Source of the DNA: Rhizophagus clarus | Lineage: Eukaryota > Glomeromycota > Glomeromycetes > Glomerales > Glomeraceae | NCBI GenBank assembly: GCA_015698045.1 | Contig: BLAL01000162.1 | Location: 1,054,001-1,118,000, forward strand | Length of the DNA stretch: 64,000 nucleotides | Reading direction: 5' to 3' | Part shown: positions 1 through 10,244 of the stretch, piece after piece | Layout: every line of letters starts with the position of its first letter | Position numbering within the stretch: the first letter of the stretch is position 1 | The notes under the pieces: generated by a model | Told to the model about the DNA's origin: nothing | Databases searched by the model: none | What the model saw: only the letters and a program-made list of their open reading frames with translations | Translations under genes and position numbers: made by a program

Positions 1-2
1 CG

Positions 3-1778
3 ACTCCTGCATCCCCCCTTAACGCGTCGCCTGATAAGGCTACTGAAATTGATCCTCCGGCTGATCAATTCCTTGTTCAATCTCCAACCTTCTCCATCGA
101 CAGAAATGATTTTCAAGCTGCGGCTGCCCCCAACTCAGCCCCTGAAACCCTAAAGAACTTCACTACCAATAAGGCATTGATTGATGCCGTCAACAATACC
201 TTTTTAGAAATGTACGAATCGTACACCGGTAAAGCTAGAATGACTGGTTCTGGTGATGCCAAACGCCTCGTTATTCATTTCCAATCCAAGGAGGCCCGTG
301 ATGCCTGCGTTGGTGCTGCTCACCAACAGTTCCCGGATCTTGTATTTCATGCCCACGATCCTAAGCAGCTCCGAAGTGATGAGGACCTCCGAGCCATCCA
401 AGTTACTGATATTCCTTTCTTCTTAACTAAAGACAATATCATGTCTTATTTCAAGAAATTCGGTAACATTCAATCCTGTCGAGTTTACTCCAGAAAAAAT
501 GCCAAAGTACAACAAGCCAGAATTGTTTATGATTCTGCCCTATCTATCACCCGCTTCGACACCCAATGGGCCGTTTACTGCTTCTCCACCTGCCTCCGGG
601 TGACTCCGTGTCATTACACAGTCGATCAGAAATCCTCCCGCCGAGCATTTGTTGCTACGCTTACGCAATTACCTCCTAACACCAAGGATATCGACCTGGC
701 TCCCCTCACAAGAGATCTTGGTGCTAAGGCTGTCAACGTTCCCCTTTCCCTGAATTCCTATAAACCCAAACGTTGGGCTTATGTCACGTTCAATTCTCAA
801 GAAACCATGGATGCCGCTATGGAACAAATCATTGGTTTCCGAGGCCACACATTACAATGGAACCTCCCTGACAATACCAATAAACTTTGCCACAGATGTG
901 GTAAATTAGGCTGTGCCCCCTCTCAGTGCCCAAGCCGCCAAGATCGCGGTCGTTCTAGGGGAAGGAACCCGGTGGCTGCACTTAAAGAACGATTCAATAT
1001 CATCCAACCTACCAGAATTAAAGAGCGTTCACGCTCAGGTTCTCGTTCGCGCTCGCGATCAAAAGGTCCTGGTAACTCCCAATCCTCCCAACCTCAAAAT
1101 CCCTTGACTAACACCCGGCTTAATAACAATTCTCGCCAGGACCGCTCTAAATCCAATGATAAACGTGACCGTTCAGTTTCTTTTTCTACGGTTGTACGTT
1201 CTCCCCCTCCTCTCTCAACACCCAATCAAGCTACTACTATGTCTCCTCACGAAGCTGCTAATATTCTATCCTTGTTGAAATCTCTCCAACAAGACATGGC
1301 TGACGTTCGGGATCGTATCACTGCCTTAGAACTCAACGATAGACGTATGAGTCGTATCGAGCAACACCTCGGTTTGCTGCCCCCACCTGACATCTCAGTC
1401 ACTAGTCAAACTTCCGAGATGCTCATAGACGCGCCGGCTATACCTACTCCTACTGTTAAGCAGGTCTCTCCTCGCCCTGCTATTTCACCTGTACAAAAGA
1501 CTCTTAACCCCCTATCTCCTGGTTTCATTACCTCGCGACCAGTTAGAGCCCCCATCTCCGCTCCCGTTGATATCCCTGATATCTCCTCATTGTCTCCTAC
1601 TTCTCATATGGCTCCCCCCTCCTCCCAAACTCATGACGAAATACAAGCCATTAATGCGAAGCATTCCGCTATTGAAAACAAATTGGATATGCTCGCCAAC
1701 TCCATCAGCGGTTTTATTGGTTCCATTGCTTCTTCTTCATCTTCCTCGGCCTCAGCTAGTAAAGCTGGTTCTGATTAA
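3..1778 (+). CDS. LINE ORF1 protein, 5'-partial (RRM-like folds, zinc knuckle, RS-rich)
   Basis: The nucleic-acid-binding ORF1 protein of LINE copy 1. The reading frame is open from base 3, so the gene begins upstream of the window; there is no ATG near the edge, and the complete copy 2 begins about 115 residues further up. The 591 visible residues hold two RRM-like regions (around IQVTDIPFFL and FVATLTQLPP), then a knuckle with four cysteines, CX2CX4CX4C (CHRCGKLGCAPSQC), where the usual third ligand is histidine. Next come an RS-rich stretch (RSRSGSRSRSRS), a predicted coiled coil around SLLKSLQQDMADVRDR and a serine-rich end. It probably coats the element RNA. ORF2 starts 49 nt after its stop, a gap also present in copy 2. 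No internal stop is seen, unlike copies 2 and 3. Confidence 0.9.
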   Translation, partial: TPASPLNASPDKATEIDPPADQFLVQSPTFSIDRNDFQAAAAPNSAPETLKNFTTNKALIDAVNNTFLEMYESYTGKARMTGSGDAKRLVIHFQSKEARDACVGAAHQQFPDLVFHAHDPKQLRSDEDLRAIQVTDIPFFLTKDNIMSYFKKFGNIQSCRVYSRKNAKVQQARIVYDSALSITRFDTQWAVYCFSTCLRVTPCHYTVDQKSSRRAFVATLTQLPPNTKDIDLAPLTRDLGAKAVNVPLSLNSYKPKRWAYVTFNSQETMDAAMEQIIGFRGHTLQWNLPDNTNKLCHRCGKLGCAPSQCPSRQDRGRSRGRNPVAALKERFNIIQPTRIKERSRSGSRSRSRSKGPGNSQSSQPQNPLTNTRLNNNSRQDRSKSNDKRDRSVSFSTVVRSPPPLSTPNQATTMSPHEAANILSLLKSLQQDMADVRDRITALELNDRRMSRIEQHLGLLPPPDISVTSQTSEMLIDAPAIPTPTVKQVSPRPAISPVQKTLNPLSPGFITSRPVRAPISAPVDIPDISSLSPTSHMAPPSSQTHDEIQAINAKHSAIENKLDMLANSISGFIGSIASSSSSSASASKAGSD

Positions 1779-1827
1779 TTGTTCTCCTTCTTATACCTTG
1801 CCCGTCTGATTTTATCAAAGTGCTATA

Positions 1828-4800
1828 ATGACGGACAATAATTTTGATTACGACTCCTTTGTACGCAACCCCCCCAACCCCATAGACATTGATGACCTTA
1901 CCTTACAAGATTCTTTATTTTCTTCTGCTTCTCCTTCGCTCTCCCCTTGTAATTCCTTTAATATTTCTTCTCTTAACATTAACGGTCTTAAGATGTTTTC
2001 ACAGAACAAGATCGAGTTATTAAATGATTTCTTTTCCCTCAAACACATCTCTTTTGGTGGTGTCATTGACACTCACATACATCCTAAACAAATGCATTTT
2101 TTGTCTAAAAGACTTTCTAATTATTCAGTTTTTTCCTCTGTTTTAGATACCTCCCAACATGTTCGTTCTTCCGGGGGTGTCTCCCTCTTTATTGAAAATT
2201 CTTTGGCCTCTCATGTTCACACTTATAATTCACTTTCTTCACGCTTACTTTTTGTTGACCTATACTTTAAAGGAAACATAAAGCTTCGAATTTTTGTTGT
2301 TTATATCCCCCCTCCTTCCGATCAATCCTTGCGCGATGAAACTATCGACCTCCTTATTTCCGCCTTGTCAGATGCTAAACGATTAGGTTTTCACCACGCT
2401 GTTTGTGGCGACTTCAATATGCACCTCGATCAATTCTACCCCATATTTTTCAATCAACCTCAAATCGCCTTCAAACGTATCCATCGTCTTTTTAATTTTC
2501 TTTTGACAAATGGATATGTTGACTTTACCCCTGTCAATTTTTCTTCTACATCTTTGGGCACCTTTCATCGTGCGGATACTATTTCTCGCATTGATTATGT
2601 CTGGTCTTGTCTCCTTCTTAAACGCTTTTTACTCACCTCTGTCATCTTTGACGCGCGTGATCTTAGCCTTTCTGATCACAATCCTGTTATTACTTATTAC
2701 GATTCTTCCTTTTTATCTTCTTCTCTTAAGCCAGCACGTGCTCGGCAGCTCCAACGACGTTCTCGTCGTATATTTTCCTTTGACTCGGTTACCCCTTCGC
2801 AATGGGAGGACTTTTCTGCTCATATTGACAAACTGTGCAATATTTCTCCCGTTGTATTTGCTTCTTGGCACGTTAATCGTATGTGTGAATATATGCACAC
2901 TAACATTATTGCTGGTGCCAATGCTATCCTACCCGCACGTACTGTTGGTAATGACTATACCCCAAAAATTCCTAAAGATTTAGAAACCCTAATACAGCAT
3001 TATCGTTTCCTTAATCGCGTTCTTCACTCTATTAGATTATTACGTAAATACCCCCATACCTTTTCTTCTTCCCATGACCGTAAATGGTCTGGCTATTTGA
3101 TTCGATTAAATAATATATTTAATTTGTATAAATCCACTTTTTCCTCCGTCCCTGTTTTACCTTCAACTTTACTTTCTTGTAGGACGGATAATTTTAGCTC
3201 TTTATTTTGTACCCTTTCACATGCCTCTAAATTGTTACGAGGCTTACATCTTTTGAAAGAAAAAGAGTTCCAGGATTCTTCTATCAAGGCTCATCTGGCA
3301 TCTCGTGACCAGAATTTTGATACTGACATTTCTTCATTTATAAGCTCAGCGCTTTCTCGCTCACGTCGTCGCATCATATTGGATCGTGTCTTTATTGATC
3401 ATCCTACCACTCCTCAATTGTTGACGGATCCTACGGACATTTCTGATGCTGTGGTTAACCATTTTCAAAATGCTGTTCCTATTAAATCCTCCCCGCCTTC
3501 GCATATATCAGCTTTGCCTGATCGATGGCACTCTGCGTATTTACCCATGGACTCTGTTTCTCCTGATATTTATAGTTCTCTATTGTCTCCCCCTTCTTTA
3601 GAGGAATGGCTCTCTACGGTTTCTTCTATGCCCAATGGCAAAGCTCCCGGCCCTTCCATGATTACCTATGAAATGCTCAAACATTTGGGACCTACCGCCA
3701 ACTTTTTACTTTTGATACTGATCCGTAAATGTTTCGCTACTGCTGACATTCCTGATCTCTGGCGGCAAGCTATGATTTTTCCCATCCCCAAGCCGCACGA
3801 ATGGCGATGCCAATTAAAAAATACCCGTCCCATTACACTTCTGGAAGTTATCCGAAAATCCTTTGTCAAGCTTTTTTACAACCGATTGTCCGCCGTTCTA
3901 GCTGCTCATAATGTTCTTACAGGTGGCAATTTTGCGGGGTTACCAGGAGGTACCTGCCTGGACCCCATCATCACCCTTGAGTCCATCATTCATGATGCCA
4001 ATTACACCAATTCTCCTCTTTGGATTTTATCGCAGGACATTTCTAAAGCCTTTGACTCTGTCAATTTGACTATGCTGAAATTCGCTCTGGAACGCATTCG
4101 TTTACCTGCGACCGCTATCACGCTTATTTTATCTCTTTTTATGAACCGTTCAAATCGGGTGTTTACTGCCCACGGTGAGACTTCTTCCTACCGGGTTCGC
4201 ATTGGTATAGACCAAGGCGAAGTGATTTCCCCGCTTTTATGGGTCATTTACATCGATCCTCTTTTGACCGTTTTGAATTCTGAGAAGTTGGATCCTTATG
4301 TTTTACGATTCCCTTCATTGTCTTCCGCTGATACGGTCTCTATTCCTGATATTTCTATCAACAATCTGGTCTTTATGGATGATTCCACCCTTATTTCCTC
4401 GTCGAAGGCTGGACTGGAACATATGTTATCAATTACAGAAGAATTCTATTCGTTGAACAATACTTCTGCCAACCATCAGAAATACGTCTTGATATCAAAT
4501 TCATTGCCTTTAACCACTACAACCACTATTCTCCCTGTGGACTTTCACTTATCCCTATCGTCTTTGAACGATATTTCTACCATCTCCGTTACCCCTCTTT
4601 CTATCACTTCTTCTTTTCGCTTTTTAGGGGTATGGTTTAATATCAAAGGCTCTCGTGATTTTGTCAGGAAACAAATCGCCAGTGAATGTAATTCGTTCGC
4701 CGCCACTCTTCGCCCAGCCAGGCTCTCTGCTAAACAAGTGGTTTACCTTTATAACTCGGTGCTCATTCCTAAACTCGAGTACCGTATGCAAGTTACCCAC

Positions 4801-7464
4801 CTCTCAGCAACGGATTGTTATGCTGCTACACGATCCGTACGCTCTCTCGTCAAGCATAAGGCTAACTTCTCCCGTTCTCTTCCCAACCCTATACTTTATC
4901 TTTCCCAAGCTTTGGGGCTGATTAATTTATCTTCTCATTTGATACAATGTCATGTTAATAACTTATTTTTGATGGCTAATTCTTCTACACCTTTTATTCA
5001 GCGTTTATTTATTTATAGATTAATGTTGATACAATTTAGGTTTTTGATCCCTATTTCTCCTTTGATGGTGGATGATTGGTCTTTATGGTCCAACTTGAAT
5101 ATCTTTAAGTGTGATTATATCGCGTGCACTATTGCTTCCATGGTTTCTACCCCCTTCCGTTTGCAACATGCTCAATTTTCTTCTACGTTTCCGGACCTCA
5201 CTCTTCCTGGCCATACCCCTTTATATACGTGTATGAGCCCGCATGTTTTCAAGGCTTGCCTCAAGGTCCTTCGGAAACGTCATCTTTATTATTTATCGCA
5301 ATTAATTGCGCCTTCTGGTTCTCATCTCATCTCCTGGACTGCTTATCGAACTGCTTATATTGCCCAACTTGCGGATAAGCGTGGCCGTTCTCTCCCTCAC
5401 AAATGGTATCTAGACATCAAGGCCCATACGACGCTTCCCGGCTCTCATGAGCAATTATCTGCTCATTATGTCCGCCCTCCTTCTGTCACTTCTTCTATTG
5501 TTTTACTTCCCGGTGCCACTACAACGCAAAAGAATCGTCATTGGCTTGTTACGCTTGATGGCAATGGTGCTCCTCTCTTTGGTAAACAGCTTAGCGTTCA
5601 ACCCAAGAAAGATACCTGTGTAATTGTCCATTGGATATCTGATTGTCTCTCTTCTCCGGGTGATGTTGTCCGCCTTCGTCCCTGTCCAGGCTGTGACGCA
5701 CATGTTCCTTTTCCTTCGGCTCATAAATATTCTGCCGTTCCGCCTCGTTGCACATTCAAGATTTCTTTGTTGCGATCCATGATTTTGCCTACAAATTGTG
5801 AACGCATTCGTCAATCTACTTTGGAAGTCATTTCTCCTCATACTTGGGCTGATCTTAGTATCACAGTTATTCCTTATTATCGGCGCCTTGATCTTTTGCC
5901 AGATTTTTCCTCTTCTTCTTCTATAATTGTAGAGGATCTTCCTGTGTCTCCCTTTATAGATAATCAATTTTCCTTTTCTTCATCCGTTCCCCTCCCGTCA
6001 GGCTCTCACTATCGCTATTATACCGATGGTTCTCTGATTAACCTCGGTACACCTGAAGTCTCGATGGGCTGGTCCTGGGTCCAAATAATTCCCGACGCTG
6101 GATATCTTAACTCTGTTGCTACATATGCGCATGGTACTATACGGAACTGGCCTTCCTCTACCAGAGCTGAAGCTGCTGCAATTTACGCTGCTTTAAGCGT
6201 CACTCCAGCTGATTCTACTGTTACTATTTACACGGACTCCCAAGCTGCCATTGATGGTTTGCGACTATGTGCATCTTCTTCCTACTCTAATAGTCGTCTG
6301 TATTACAAGACAACTAACTTTGAGCTGTGGGCTTCTATTGAGCGCCTTGTTCATTCCAAAAGTCTCGTGGTCTTTCCCGTCAAAGTCAAAGGTCATGATG
6401 GCAACTACTGGAACGAATTTGCTGATTCTCTTGCGAATTCTGCTCATCACTCTGATATGGCTCCTCTTTTGCCCGTGGACGCTTACACTTCCTCGCATCC
6501 TGTCCGTCTGGTGTATGACGATGTGGTTTGTGAATCTAATCCCAGGCGGCTCCTCAAGCTCCATTTTCAGGCCACCTTTTTGAAGGACCTTTTATCTCTT
6601 AAACGTTTTCAATTTGTATCTTGCCTGTTTGACAGCGACGACTATGTAGTGGACTGGGAACTTACCTGGTTTACTCTTAACTTTTCTCCGGCTCATGATG
6701 CTTCCTTCCAGGCTTCTCACTCCGCAAGACACTACACCTTCAAGTTTAAACTCTTCCTCGATGACTTGCCTCTCCTGGAAAAGCTAAAAGTCACCCGCTC
6801 CGATCTCTATATCGATCTTCTTACGTGCCGTTCATGTCGTGACCGTATGGAGGACTTGATGCACTTGATCCTCTGCTCTAAACGACGACCTGTCATGCAT
6901 CAGATATTGCAATCTTATCAAAATCATTTATTCTCTAAGCTTCGTGAAGCTGGTGAATTGGCTGATCAAGATCCTACGCCCTTGCTCAGGAAACTCTCTT
7001 CTCTCTCTTGTTGGACCATTTCGTCTTCTAACTGGTCCTCTTATGCACTCATCCGGGGCTGTCTACCTGCCATGTTTGTTGACTTATTTGTAGAACTATC
7101 TATCCCCAGGCCGTCTGCTATGAAGGTCGTAGCTGCGTTACATAATAATTTCATCCAGAAACTTAGGACACGCATCTGGAATCCGCGTACTTATGACAAG
7201 AGTAAATGGGAAGACGTGATGAACATTACCCTCAAATTGAAGACTACTCCTCGGCCATCTAACTTGCCTGCCACTTCGTATGTACCTTTCTCTTCTTTAC
7301 CTCCTCCGACCCATCTCGTGACTCCACGTGACTCCGAAGTTGATTGGATCAAGAACTCGATGACTCAAGGTTTGCCCTGGTTTAAACATATGTTGGGTTT
7401 TATGGGTCGTCTAACGGTGCTACTTAATAACAGCTTTTGCAGGATGGGATGTCGATTTTTATAG
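1828..7464 (+). CDS. LINE ORF2 polyprotein: endonuclease, reverse transcriptase, RNase H (intact)
   Basis: The 1878-aa replicase of LINE copy 1, uninterrupted. Residues about 45-295 form an APE-type endonuclease: N52, D81-T82-H83 (Asp where Glu is usual), GDFN at 194-197, SDHN at 282-285. Residues about 590-960 are the reverse transcriptase: NGKAPGPS near 603, motif A D737/D743 (QDISKAFDSV), motif C FMDD with D851/D852 (Phe-Met instead of Tyr-Ala). A cysteine cluster follows (C1286, C1289, H1292, C1308). RNase H has D1400 (TDGS), E1448, D1470 (TDSQ) and D1533. A C-terminal CX2CX8HX3C finger lies at 1667-1683. The protein is much longer than typical LINE ORF2 proteins because of about 430 residues between RT and RNase H and about 330 after it. 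RT position 'GTCLDP' has Leu where copies 2 and 3 have Arg. Start chosen at the ATG matching all three copies. Confidence 0.95.
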   Translation: MTDNNFDYDSFVRNPPNPIDIDDLTLQDSLFSSASPSLSPCNSFNISSLNINGLKMFSQNKIELLNDFFSLKHISFGGVIDTHIHPKQMHFLSKRLSNYSVFSSVLDTSQHVRSSGGVSLFIENSLASHVHTYNSLSSRLLFVDLYFKGNIKLRIFVVYIPPPSDQSLRDETIDLLISALSDAKRLGFHHAVCGDFNMHLDQFYPIFFNQPQIAFKRIHRLFNFLLTNGYVDFTPVNFSSTSLGTFHRADTISRIDYVWSCLLLKRFLLTSVIFDARDLSLSDHNPVITYYDSSFLSSSLKPARARQLQRRSRRIFSFDSVTPSQWEDFSAHIDKLCNISPVVFASWHVNRMCEYMHTNIIAGANAILPARTVGNDYTPKIPKDLETLIQHYRFLNRVLHSIRLLRKYPHTFSSSHDRKWSGYLIRLNNIFNLYKSTFSSVPVLPSTLLSCRTDNFSSLFCTLSHASKLLRGLHLLKEKEFQDSSIKAHLASRDQNFDTDISSFISSALSRSRRRIILDRVFIDHPTTPQLLTDPTDISDAVVNHFQNAVPIKSSPPSHISALPDRWHSAYLPMDSVSPDIYSSLLSPPSLEEWLSTVSSMPNGKAPGPSMITYEMLKHLGPTANFLLLILIRKCFATADIPDLWRQAMIFPIPKPHEWRCQLKNTRPITLLEVIRKSFVKLFYNRLSAVLAAHNVLTGGNFAGLPGGTCLDPIITLESIIHDANYTNSPLWILSQDISKAFDSVNLTMLKFALERIRLPATAITLILSLFMNRSNRVFTAHGETSSYRVRIGIDQGEVISPLLWVIYIDPLLTVLNSEKLDPYVLRFPSLSSADTVSIPDISINNLVFMDDSTLISSSKAGLEHMLSITEEFYSLNNTSANHQKYVLISNSLPLTTTTTILPVDFHLSLSSLNDISTISVTPLSITSSFRFLGVWFNIKGSRDFVRKQIASECNSFAATLRPARLSAKQVVYLYNSVLIPKLEYRMQVTHLSATDCYAATRSVRSLVKHKANFSRSLPNPILYLSQALGLINLSSHLIQCHVNNLFLMANSSTPFIQRLFIYRLMLIQFRFLIPISPLMVDDWSLWSNLNIFKCDYIACTIASMVSTPFRLQHAQFSSTFPDLTLPGHTPLYTCMSPHVFKACLKVLRKRHLYYLSQLIAPSGSHLISWTAYRTAYIAQLADKRGRSLPHKWYLDIKAHTTLPGSHEQLSAHYVRPPSVTSSIVLLPGATTTQKNRHWLVTLDGNGAPLFGKQLSVQPKKDTCVIVHWISDCLSSPGDVVRLRPCPGCDAHVPFPSAHKYSAVPPRCTFKISLLRSMILPTNCERIRQSTLEVISPHTWADLSITVIPYYRRLDLLPDFSSSSSIIVEDLPVSPFIDNQFSFSSSVPLPSGSHYRYYTDGSLINLGTPEVSMGWSWVQIIPDAGYLNSVATYAHGTIRNWPSSTRAEAAAIYAALSVTPADSTVTIYTDSQAAIDGLRLCASSSYSNSRLYYKTTNFELWASIERLVHSKSLVVFPVKVKGHDGNYWNEFADSLANSAHHSDMAPLLPVDAYTSSHPVRLVYDDVVCESNPRRLLKLHFQATFLKDLLSLKRFQFVSCLFDSDDYVVDWELTWFTLNFSPAHDASFQASHSARHYTFKFKLFLDDLPLLEKLKVTRSDLYIDLLTCRSCRDRMEDLMHLILCSKRRPVMHQILQSYQNHLFSKLREAGELADQDPTPLLRKLSSLSCWTISSSNWSSYALIRGCLPAMFVDLFVELSIPRPSAMKVVAALHNNFIQKLRTRIWNPRTYDKSKWEDVMNITLKLKTTPRPSNLPATSYVPFSSLPPPTHLVTPRDSEVDWIKNSMTQGLPWFKHMLGFMGRLTVLLNNSFCRMGCRFL

Positions 7465-7484
7465 TGGGCGTGTTATCCGTTATT
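7396..7484 (+). other. Conserved 89-nt block at the LINE 3' end (copy 1)
   Basis: These 89 nt cover the last 22 codons of ORF2, its TAG stop and 20 nt of 3' UTR. They are identical base for base in copies 1, 2 and 3, although copy 3 differs at many silent sites just upstream. TAACGG (7412-7417) is complementary to CCGTTA (7477-7482), which would close a loop of about 60 nt. The likely role is an RNA recognition element for the element's own reverse transcriptase (inference). Confidence 0.7.
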
Positions 7485-7500
7485 TTGTTAGCATAGTTGC

Positions 7501-7966
7501 TTCTACTTTGGTTGGAATATATCAAGGGGGAAGATCTAGGGAAATTTAGTGTAATGCGATTATTCTTTTTAGTTTAATTTATTACTTTATTTTTACTTAG
7601 GAGACTATATAGTTTTGTTTTTAGTTAGTTTTATTTTCTTTTGTTTCTTTTTATTTTATGTAAATTGTATCAAGTTAATAATGATTAATAAAGATAAAGG
7701 CTACTATGCCGCGTTTGCCTTGAATTTAAATTCTTCTACTTTGGTTGGAATATATCAAGGGGGAAGATCTAGGGAAATTTAGTGTAATGCGATTATTCTT
7801 TTAGTTTAATTTTATTACTTTATTTTTACTTAGGAGACTATATAGTTTTGTTTTTAGTTAGTGTTATTTTCTTTTTTTTCTTTTTATTTTATGTAAATTG
7901 TATCGAGTTAATAATGATTAATAAAGATAAAGGCTGCTATGCCGCGTTTGCCTTGAATTTAAATTC
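7501..7966 (+). repeat. Tandem duplication of the 233-bp LINE 3' tail
   Basis: Two adjacent units, 7501-7733 and 7734-7966, each start TTCTACTTTGG, carry AATAAA (7687-7692; 7920-7925) and end in GAATTTAAATTC (7722-7733; 7955-7966). They differ at a few bases and T-run lengths. The second may be a severely 5'-truncated LINE insertion rather than slippage: it begins at a TTC shared with the end of the first. Confidence 0.9.
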
Positions 7967-8068
7967 TAACGATCTGCACACCTTTTTCCACTGATCACTC
8001 TGTCCATTTTTTCAGCTAACACTTTTTCATAAAAACTTATAGTTTTCCCTACCCAAAAGTCCTTGAAT

Positions 8069-10195
8069 ATGCCTAATAACGTTGCTAGACGAGGCCGCGG
8101 CTCCTTTAATCCTAATAGTAGGAAGGCCAGCCGCCAAGAACGAAGAAACAATAATAATAACTCTGATAACTCTGGTTCTGACGGTGAGAACACTGTCCAA
8201 CAAAAACGCTCTAGAACTATCTCCGAACAAGCTATGGATGAAGATATCGTCGCCGACACAGCGGCTGACGTTGAAGTAGAAGGTCCCTCTTCTCCTCCTA
8301 AAGAAAATAATACTGCTTCGACTTCTCTCTCCTCCCACCCGAATATGGCTGCGGCTCTTTCTGCGCCTAACGATAACGCGTCTGATGGACTTAACGCGTC
8401 CATGCATGCTAGAACAACGACTCCTGCATCCCCCCTTAACGCGTCGCCTGATAAGGCTACTGAAATTGATCCTCCGGCTGATCAATTCCTTGTTCAATCT
8501 CCAACCTTCTCCATCGACAGAAATGATTTTCAAGCTGCGGCTGCCCCCAACTCAGCCCCTGAAACCTTAAAGAACTTCACTACCAATAAGGCATTGATTG
8601 ATGCCGTCAACAACACCTTTTTAGAAATGTATGAATCGTACACCGGTAAAGCTAGAATGACTGGTTCTGGTGATGCCAAACGCCTCGTTATTCATTTCCA
8701 ATCCAAAGAGGCCCGTGACGCCTGCGTTGGTGCTGCTCACCAGCAGTTCCCGGATCTTGTATTTCATGCCCACGATCCTAAACAGCTCCGGAGTGATGAG
8801 GACCTCCGAGCCATCCAGGTTACTGACATTCCTTTCTTCTTAACTAAAGACAATATCATGTCTTACTTCAAGAAATTCGGTAACATTCAATCCTGTCGAG
8901 TTTACTCCAGGAAAAATGCCAAAGTACAACAAGCCAGAATTGTCTATGATTCTGCCCTTTCTATCACTCGCTTTGACACCCAATAGGCCGTTTACTGCTT
9001 CTCCACCTGCCTCCGGGTGACTCCGTGTCATTACACAGTCGATCAGAAATCCTCCCGCCAAGCTTTTGTTGCTACGCTCACGCAATTACCTCCTAACACC
9101 AAGGATATCGACCTGGCTCCCCTCACACGAGATCTTGGTGCTAAGGCTGTCAATGTTCCCCTTTCCCTGAATTCCTATAAACCCAAACGTTGGGCTTATG
9201 TCACGTTCAATTCTCAAGAAACCATGGATGCCGCTATGGAACAAATCATTGGTTTCCGAGGCCATACATTACAATGGAACCTCCCTGACAATACCAATAA
9301 ACTTTGCCACAGATGTGGTAAATTAGGCTGTGCCCCCTCTCAGTGCCCAAGCCGCCAAGATCGAGGTCGTTCTAGGGGAAGGAACCTGGTGGCTGCACTT
9401 AAAGAACGATTCAATATCAATCAACCTACCAGAACTAAAGAGCGTTCACGCTCAGGTTCTCGTTCGCGCTCGCGATCAAAAGGTCCTGGTAATTCTCAAT
9501 CCTCCCAACCACAAAAACCCTTGGCTGACACCCGATTTAATAACAATCAACGCCGGGATCGCTCTAAATCTGATGATAAACGTGACCGTTCAGTATCTTT
9601 TTCTACGGTCGTACGTTCTCCTCCTCCTCTCTCAACACCCAATCAAGCTACTATTATGTCTCCTCACGAGGCTGCTAATATTTTATCCTTGTTGAAATCT
9701 CTTCAACAAGACATGGCTGACGTTCGGGATCGTATCACAGCCCTAGAACTTAACGATAGACGTATGAGTCGTATTGAGCAACATCTTGGTTTGCTACCCC
9801 CGCCTGACATCCCATCCACTAATCAGACTTCTGAGATGCTCATAGACGCACCGGTTATACCTGCTCCTACTGTTAAGCAAGTCTCTTCTCGCCCCGCTGC
9901 TTCGCCCGTACAAAGGACCCTCAACCCCCTATCTCCTGGTTTCATTCCTTCGCGACCAGTTAGAGCTCCCATCTCCGCCCCAGTTATTACCCCTGATATC
10001 TCCTCATTGTCTTCTACTTCTCTTATGACTCCCCCCTCCTCCCAAACTCACGACGAAATTCAAGCTATTAATGCGAAGCATTCAGTTATCGAAAACAAAT
10101 TGGATATGCTTGCTAACTCTATTAGCGGCTTTATTGGCTCCATTGCTTCCTCTTCATCTTCCTCGGACTCAGCTAATATAGCTGGTTCTAATTAA
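8069..10195 (+). pseudogene. LINE ORF1 (copy 2), one internal TAG
   Basis: Complete ORF1 of 708 codons from ATG 8069. A TTG six bases upstream is in frame but is not needed as a start. The N-terminus is basic and Asn-rich (RRNNNNNSDNS), followed by a disordered acidic Ser/Pro stretch, RRM-like regions at about 245-325 and 330-410, the knuckle C413-X2-C416-X4-C421-X4-C426, RS repeats at about 440-470, and coiled coils at about 535-578 and 660-690. A TAG at 8984-8986 (codon 306) replaces the TGG of copy 1 in the phrase DTQWAV, cutting between the two RRM-like regions. The rest is open in the same frame, so this is a recent single lesion (or a sequencing error). Confidence 0.9.
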
Positions 10196-10244
10196 TTGTT
10201 CTCCTCCTCATACCTTCCCCGTCTGATTTTATCATAGTGCTATA

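Larger units (their letters stand above)
1..7966 (+). mobile_element. LINE copy 1 (EN-RT-RNase H non-LTR retrotransposon), 5' end outside the window
   Basis: First of three head-to-tail LINEs. ORF1 is open from the window edge, ORF2 is fully open, and the 3' region carries an AATAAA signal and ends in the palindrome GAATTTAAATTC. The endonuclease, RT and RNase H order resembles the Tad1/I group of LINEs (family knowledge). A hand-aligned 168-nt sample at the start of ORF2 differs from copy 2 by 8 bases (about 5%), mostly silent, so both are young. Nothing visible prevents this copy from being competent, but its 5' UTR and the N-terminus of ORF1 are not in the window. The last 233 bp (7734-7966) are a second copy of the 3' tail. 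Confidence 0.93.

Noticed and set aside
177-179. TTG as start of LINE ORF1 in copy 1
   Set aside because: The frame is open to the window edge and aligns with copy 2, where this codon is Leu in the middle of the protein.
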